A stretch of DNA of 64,000 nucleotides from Psychroserpens sp. Hel_I_66. Its GTDB lineage: Bacteria; Bacteroidota; Bacteroidia; Flavobacteriales; Flavobacteriaceae. The position numbers were made by a program, and so were the translations under genes. Below the pieces are notes generated by a model. That model was not told where the DNA came from. It did no database searches and saw nothing but the letters and a program-made list of their open reading frames with translations. Of the stretch, positions 60,725 to 64,000 are shown one piece after another (positions within the stretch are counted from its first letter, which is position 1; the number at the start of each line of letters is the position of its first letter). The stretch lies in assembly GCF_000799465.1 (NCBI RefSeq), contig NZ_JUGU01000001.1, forward strand, positions 3,306,501 to 3,370,500, read 5' to 3'.

Positions 60725-61435
60725 ATGAATTGTATTATTATTGATGATGAGGCAACAGCCAGAGCAATTATTGAGCAGTTGTGCTCTAATGTGCCCAGTC
60801 TAAACGTAGTAGAACAATTTCCCAATGCTATACAAGCTATAAAATACCTCAATCAAAACGAGATTGATCTTATTTTTTTGGATATTCATATGCCAGATTT
60901 TACGGGATTTGATTTTATTGAAACCCTTAAAAACCCACCAAAAATAATTTTAACAACATCAGATGCTAATTTTGCTATTCAAGCTTTTGAATATGATTGT
61001 ATCGTAGATTATTTGGTAAAGCCAATTTTACCACCACGCTTTGAAAAGGCTATTCAAAAAGCAGAGGCGCAACCAGTAAAAGTGGCATCATCGCCATCAA
61101 CGGAGAGCGTGGAGTCAACCTCAGGAAATGACTTGTACGTTAATATTGATAGACGTCTCATAAAAATTGATATTCCCAGTATTTATTTAGTGGAAGCAAA
61201 AGGCGATTACATCAATGTAAAAACCGAAACCCAAAACTACACCGTACACTCTACACTTAAAAAGATTGAGGATAAACTGCCAAACGATTTATTCCTTAAA
61301 ATCCATCGTTCATTTATTATCAATGTGGATAAAATAATTGATATTGAAGACAATAGTGTTTTGATTAAAAAAGATGTCATCCCAGTGAGTCGCTCGAACA
61401 GACCAGAGTTGATGAAGCGCCTTAATCTTCTTTGA
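60725..61435 (+). CDS. LytTR-family response regulator
   Basis: 236 residues. Receiver domain with D7/D8, phospho-acceptor D53 (IFLDIHMPDFTG) and YLVKPILPPRF, an acidic/Ser linker, then a LytTR DNA-binding domain (~137-236: SIYLVEAKGDYINVKTETQNYTVHSTLKKIEDKLP, FLKIHRSFIINVDKI, VSRSNRPELMKRL). It is the output of the H-NOX/FIST relay. Tandem 21-bp-period repeats upstream of the operon (55185) suit autoregulation. Confidence 0.94.
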   Translation: MNCIIIDDEATARAIIEQLCSNVPSLNVVEQFPNAIQAIKYLNQNEIDLIFLDIHMPDFTGFDFIETLKNPPKIILTTSDANFAIQAFEYDCIVDYLVKPILPPRFEKAIQKAEAQPVKVASSPSTESVESTSGNDLYVNIDRRLIKIDIPSIYLVEAKGDYINVKTETQNYTVHSTLKKIEDKLPNDLFLKIHRSFIINVDKIIDIEDNSVLIKKDVIPVSRSNRPELMKRLNLL

Positions 61436-61519
61436 AACCATTGGTCTACTGTTCAGTGTTGTTCGACTGGTCATTAAGTTTGGTCATCGAATTATAAAAA
61501 TAACTGTCACTATACTTTC

Positions 61520-61527
61520 TATTTTTG
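61520..61527 (+). promoter_or_regulatory. -7 element after the LytTR gene
   Basis: TATTTTTG matches TAnnTTTG, 33 bp downstream of the last TGGTCAT copy. No -33 TTG at the expected place. Confidence 0.45.
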
Positions 61528-61530
61528 TAT

Positions 61531-61604
61531 CATATTTTAAAGTAGGTTTAGAATAGTGTTAATAGTAAGAGCAAAGGCAAAAGACACCCTCTTTTGCCTT
61601 TTTT
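61531..61604 (+). ncRNA. Candidate ~74-nt small RNA
   Basis: Predicted from the -7 box (61520) to a terminator (61573-61604). No ORF between. The layout repeats that of the RNA candidate at 42.65 kb: regulator gene, repeated upstream words, -7 box, short RNA. Confidence 0.35.
61573..61604 (+). terminator. Terminator with AAAGGCAAAAG stem
   Basis: AAAGGCAAAAG/CTTTTGCCTTT, 7-nt loop and T-run. Confidence 0.85.
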
Positions 61605-61871
61605 ATTTTTGTAAGATGTTGTTTGAAATCCTTAAAAATCATTCATCTATAGTAAAATTTGGCCTAACGCGATTCTGTTCACACCAAACAAAAAACAGGG
61701 ATATTAAAATCCTTAATAACGGAATTTTGTGCGGAACAATTTGAATAAAGTATAAAACCATAAGTCAAAAAACACATTATAATCCCCTTAAATTAATAGC
61801 TAGGTAATCCCTAATTTTTTTAGCTATCTAGAATGTCTGGCAATGAGATTTGCAACTGGATGTTTTAGGTT

Positions 61872-61901
61872 AAAGGCAAAAGCGAAAGCTTTTGCCTTTT
61901 T
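61872..61901 (+). terminator. Second terminator with the same stem
   Basis: AAAGGCAAAAGC/GCTTTTGCCTTT with GAAA loop and T-run; the 11-nt arm is identical to that of the terminator 299 bp upstream. Confidence 0.85.
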
Positions 61902-62013
61902 AAGTTTGAGAAATTTTAAAAGTTCTGTTATTTTTTAAGTAGTGGAGATAAAAGTATATATTGTTTGATAGACAATGAGTTAGATGCAAGTTTTCTTTAA
62001 TCAAGCCTAATAA

Positions 62014-62118
62014 ATGAAAATAACTGAAATAGTGGCTGGCGGTGTAATATCAGAAACACTAAGTATAGATATCGTCAGGATATTAGCAGAAAATTACGAT
62101 ACTTTAATTTCTGGATAA
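62014..62118 (+). CDS. Possible 34-residue peptide ORF
   Basis: ATG to TAA, encoding MKITEIVAGGVISETLSI and 16 further residues. No signal peptide, promoter or homologue that I recognise. It is listed because it is a clean short ORF in an otherwise empty 800-bp gap; a chance ORF is at least as likely. Confidence 0.2.
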   Translation: MKITEIVAGGVISETLSIDIVRILAENYDTLISG

Positions 62119-62236
62119 CAAAATTCTACACTTGACGACTTGTAAAAATAATTGCTTGTTTTATATCTAATCGAAAAATCCTAAGGATTTTCCTTTGGTT
62201 TGTTTTCTTTTACTAACTTATTTCTTTCCAATATAC

Positions 62237-64000
62237 CTAATCCCTAAACAAAGGACCATCAAACAGCCTCCAGTTAAATCTCAGGCCAATTTCCGTAAAG
62301 GTAAAACCAGCAGCAGTAGCAGAGGCAATATTACTTCGTGTCCCAAACACGTTTAACATACTGCGCTCAGAAAATTTATAACCCAGCTTAGCTTGAATAC
62401 GATAGGTGCTTTGACGTTCACCATCCTCAATATATTGTACGCCTGTTGCTGCGGTTAGTTCATAAAACCACTCGTTTGGCTTGGTCGTATTTTCATCTTT
62501 AATCAAATTTAAAAACACCTCTCCTGCTTGAAACGACTCCGGACTAAAATAAATGGTTGGCACTTGATCTGCAAACGTGATGTATTGATAGTTCAAACCT
62601 ACTTTTAGAGATGGCTTTGCCAATAGGTTGTAGTATAATGAGGTAAAGAGTAAATTTCTTTTGTTTCCATCATTTTGAGAGGTGAACATGTATTGTGTAA
62701 ACCAACCCAAGTTAAAATTGGTGCTGAGGTTGTAGTTTCCGTAGAAATTATTTTGCACAATCTCACGATCTAATAAATCGGCATTAAAACTTTGTATTTC
62801 CCTTTTGTAACCAATATCCAACGTTTGTAATTTAAGCGGTTTGATATGAAACGAAAGATCTGTTAAGAGTTGTGTATAGTCTGCTGTTTCTGCCTTTGCA
62901 GAGGTTAAGCCTGTTGTCCCATTAAAGGTAATATTGTTTAATAACTGGTAGGATAAACCTAAAGAGATATCGTTGGAGTTGGCTTTATTATTGGTAATCG
63001 TGTTGTTGGTGTTTCTATAGTTGTAGTTTCCTAAAATTTTAAGTTTTGTAGACAACGGAAACCATACATTGGTATGAAATGAATAGGCTTTATTGTTACC
63101 ATTATCAAAAGTATAGGCTGCTCTGGAGTCTAAAGCAGGTGTGAAACTGGTATTTAGATTAGTTATAAAATTCACCGCATCTTTTTGATTATCATAGAAG
63201 CTTAAGGTGTTTTCTGCGGAAGCATACGCCTCGTCATAGTAGCCTAATGCTTTTAGTGCATTAGCTTTTCCTAAGTTACCATCAAACGACGTACTGTCAT
63301 TTGCCAAGATTCTATTGTAATCTTTTAAGCTCTTTTTAAAATTACTTTTATAGACGTTTAAGGTTGCTCGCAATGCCAATACCCAATTTTCGTTGGGTTG
63401 CTCAAATATTAATGTGTCGATAACACGTTCTGCTTGTTTATATTTCTTATTCCAGATCAACGCTTGTGTGTAACGCTCTGTGGTTTGTTGTGAGACGATT
63501 TCCGAAGTATTTGAAGTTATTCCCGTAAACGCTTTCGTACTTAATTCTAGTGCTTTTTTCTCTTTTCCCTTTAAATGGGAAACTAAAGCCAAACCGTTTA
63601 GTGCTTCTAATGTATTGGATGGGTTTTTAGCGATTCTGCTATAAACAGCATTTGCATAATCAAGTTCATTGGTAATCAAATATAGATTGGCAAGATTCAT
63701 TAAGGTTTCTTTGTCTTCACCAAACAGTTCTAGGTTTTTAGTGAGTAGCGTTTCTGCTTCACCATAATTTTGGGCTTGTTGGTTTTGATATGCATATCCT
63801 AAATAGATGTATTTTTTTGAGACCATTGCGTTAGGATTTTCTGGAGAAACCACTAAAGCGTTATTGACATAAATCAAAGCCTTATCATATTCCTTTAAAT
63901 TAGAAAGAGTGTTGGCGTAACCTAAAAGTGCAGGAAAACTTTCTGGAGATTCGGTTACTAAACTATTGTAATAGGTTTTTGCTTCGGAAAATTTATGACT
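62237..64000 (-). CDS. TPR / YaiO-like outer-membrane beta-barrel protein, 5' end outside window
   Basis: 587 residues visible; the frame stays open to base 64000, so the start lies beyond. The N-terminal two-fifths are TPR units (for example SFPALLGYANTLSNLKEYDKALIYV, NLANLYLITNELDYANAVYSRIAKNPSN, LNGLALVSHLKGKEKKALELSTKAF). The C-terminal ~300 residues form a barrel with repeated aromatic strands and a terminal strand GFTFTEIGLRFNWRLFDGPLFRD. This TPR-plus-barrel layout resembles YaiO and polysaccharide-export outer-membrane components. Role not certain. Confidence 0.8.
   Translation of the reverse strand, partial: SHKFSEAKTYYNSLVTESPESFPALLGYANTLSNLKEYDKALIYVNNALVVSPENPNAMVSKKYIYLGYAYQNQQAQNYGEAETLLTKNLELFGEDKETLMNLANLYLITNELDYANAVYSRIAKNPSNTLEALNGLALVSHLKGKEKKALELSTKAFTGITSNTSEIVSQQTTERYTQALIWNKKYKQAERVIDTLIFEQPNENWVLALRATLNVYKSNFKKSLKDYNRILANDSTSFDGNLGKANALKALGYYDEAYASAENTLSFYDNQKDAVNFITNLNTSFTPALDSRAAYTFDNGNNKAYSFHTNVWFPLSTKLKILGNYNYRNTNNTITNNKANSNDISLGLSYQLLNNITFNGTTGLTSAKAETADYTQLLTDLSFHIKPLKLQTLDIGYKREIQSFNADLLDREIVQNNFYGNYNLSTNFNLGWFTQYMFTSQNDGNKRNLLFTSLYYNLLAKPSLKVGLNYQYITFADQVPTIYFSPESFQAGEVFLNLIKDENTTKPNEWFYELTAATGVQYIEDGERQSTYRIQAKLGYKFSERSMLNVFGTRSNIASATAAGFTFTEIGLRFNWRLFDGPLFRD

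Larger units (their letters stand above)
61436..62236. other. 801-bp intergenic region after the LytTR gene
   Basis: It holds repeated TGGTC elements (61442, 61468, 61481), a -7 box at 61520, a short terminator-capped segment (61531-61604), a second terminator with the same stem sequence (61872-61901), the inverted words TAGCTA..TAGCTA near 61800-61830, and one 34-codon ORF (62014-62118). Otherwise nothing recognisable. Confidence 0.6.

Noticed and set aside
61556..61744. 62-codon ORF after the LytTR gene
   Set aside because: It reads straight through a strong terminator hairpin and begins at a non-ATG codon; no family features.
1..64000. Listing every TAnnTTTG match as a promoter
   Set aside because: In AT-rich DNA this pattern is expected dozens of times by chance; only matches at plausible distances from gene starts, ideally with a -33 TTG, were kept.

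Overview
The window is AT-rich, densely coding chromosomal DNA from a bacterium of the phylum Bacteroidetes, almost certainly a member of the Flavobacteriaceae. The evidence is: type IX secretion (T9SS) C-terminal sorting domains; Bacteroidetes-specific families (DUF4271, DUF4296, DUF4230, a long-tailed ribosomal protein S16); DNA polymerase III alpha fused to a proofreading exonuclease; promoters of the TTG / TAnnTTTG type; and little sign of Shine-Dalgarno sequences. Genes are mostly housekeeping and syntenic-looking. I saw no rRNA, CRISPR array, transposase, integrase or phage gene.

Layout. 1-2.5 kb: two tandem T9SS cargo paralogues, then an Lrp/AsnC regulator. 2.5-12.8 kb: a structured RNA candidate, saccharopine dehydrogenase, PEP carboxykinase, uroporphyrinogen-III synthase, a dolichol-phosphate-mannose-synthase-like glycosyltransferase, dihydroorotase and tyrosyl-tRNA synthetase. 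12.8-24 kb: a REP-like inverted repeat, a LuxE-like enzyme, a large T9SS protein, a PhoB/PhoR-type pair, TrmB, LysE, an alkyltransferase-like protein, and an Fe-S/redox block (Mrp, NifU, ferredoxin reductase, ferredoxin). 24-38.9 kb: phosphoesterase, SGNH hydrolase, acyl-CoA dehydrogenase, TrmN6, RimM and S16, DnaE, thioredoxin, ClpP and a DUF58 protein. 38.9-42.9 kb: tRNA-Asp, a 56-residue exported peptide, a TPR sensor kinase with its response regulator, and a probable small RNA. 42.9-47.3 kb: a BlaI/BlaR-like operon behind a perfect 38-bp palindrome. 47.4-54.8 kb: envelope and cofactor genes (glycosyltransferase, LPG-synthase-like flippase, RuvC, HemW, cyclase). 55.3-61.4 kb: a seven-gene phosphorelay with an H-NOX protein and a FIST protein, each beside its own histidine kinase, ending in an Hpt protein and a LytTR response regulator. 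62.2-64 kb: a TPR/beta-barrel outer-membrane protein that runs off the window.

The most unusual signals are three. (1) The decamer TTCTTCGGAA / TTCCGAAGAA occurs 21 times exactly on both strands, in several reading frames and between genes; base composition alone predicts well under one. It looks like a genome-wide DNA signature (uptake, segregation, methylation or binding site). (2) The H-NOX/FIST operon looks like a dual-input, probably nitric-oxide-responsive, phosphorelay. (3) Tandem direct repeats with a 21-22 bp period stand before three regulatory transcription units (39.25, 42.58 and 55.19 kb), and one of these appears to drive a roughly 100-nt terminator-capped RNA.

All functional calls rest on motif recognition by eye; no database search was run.
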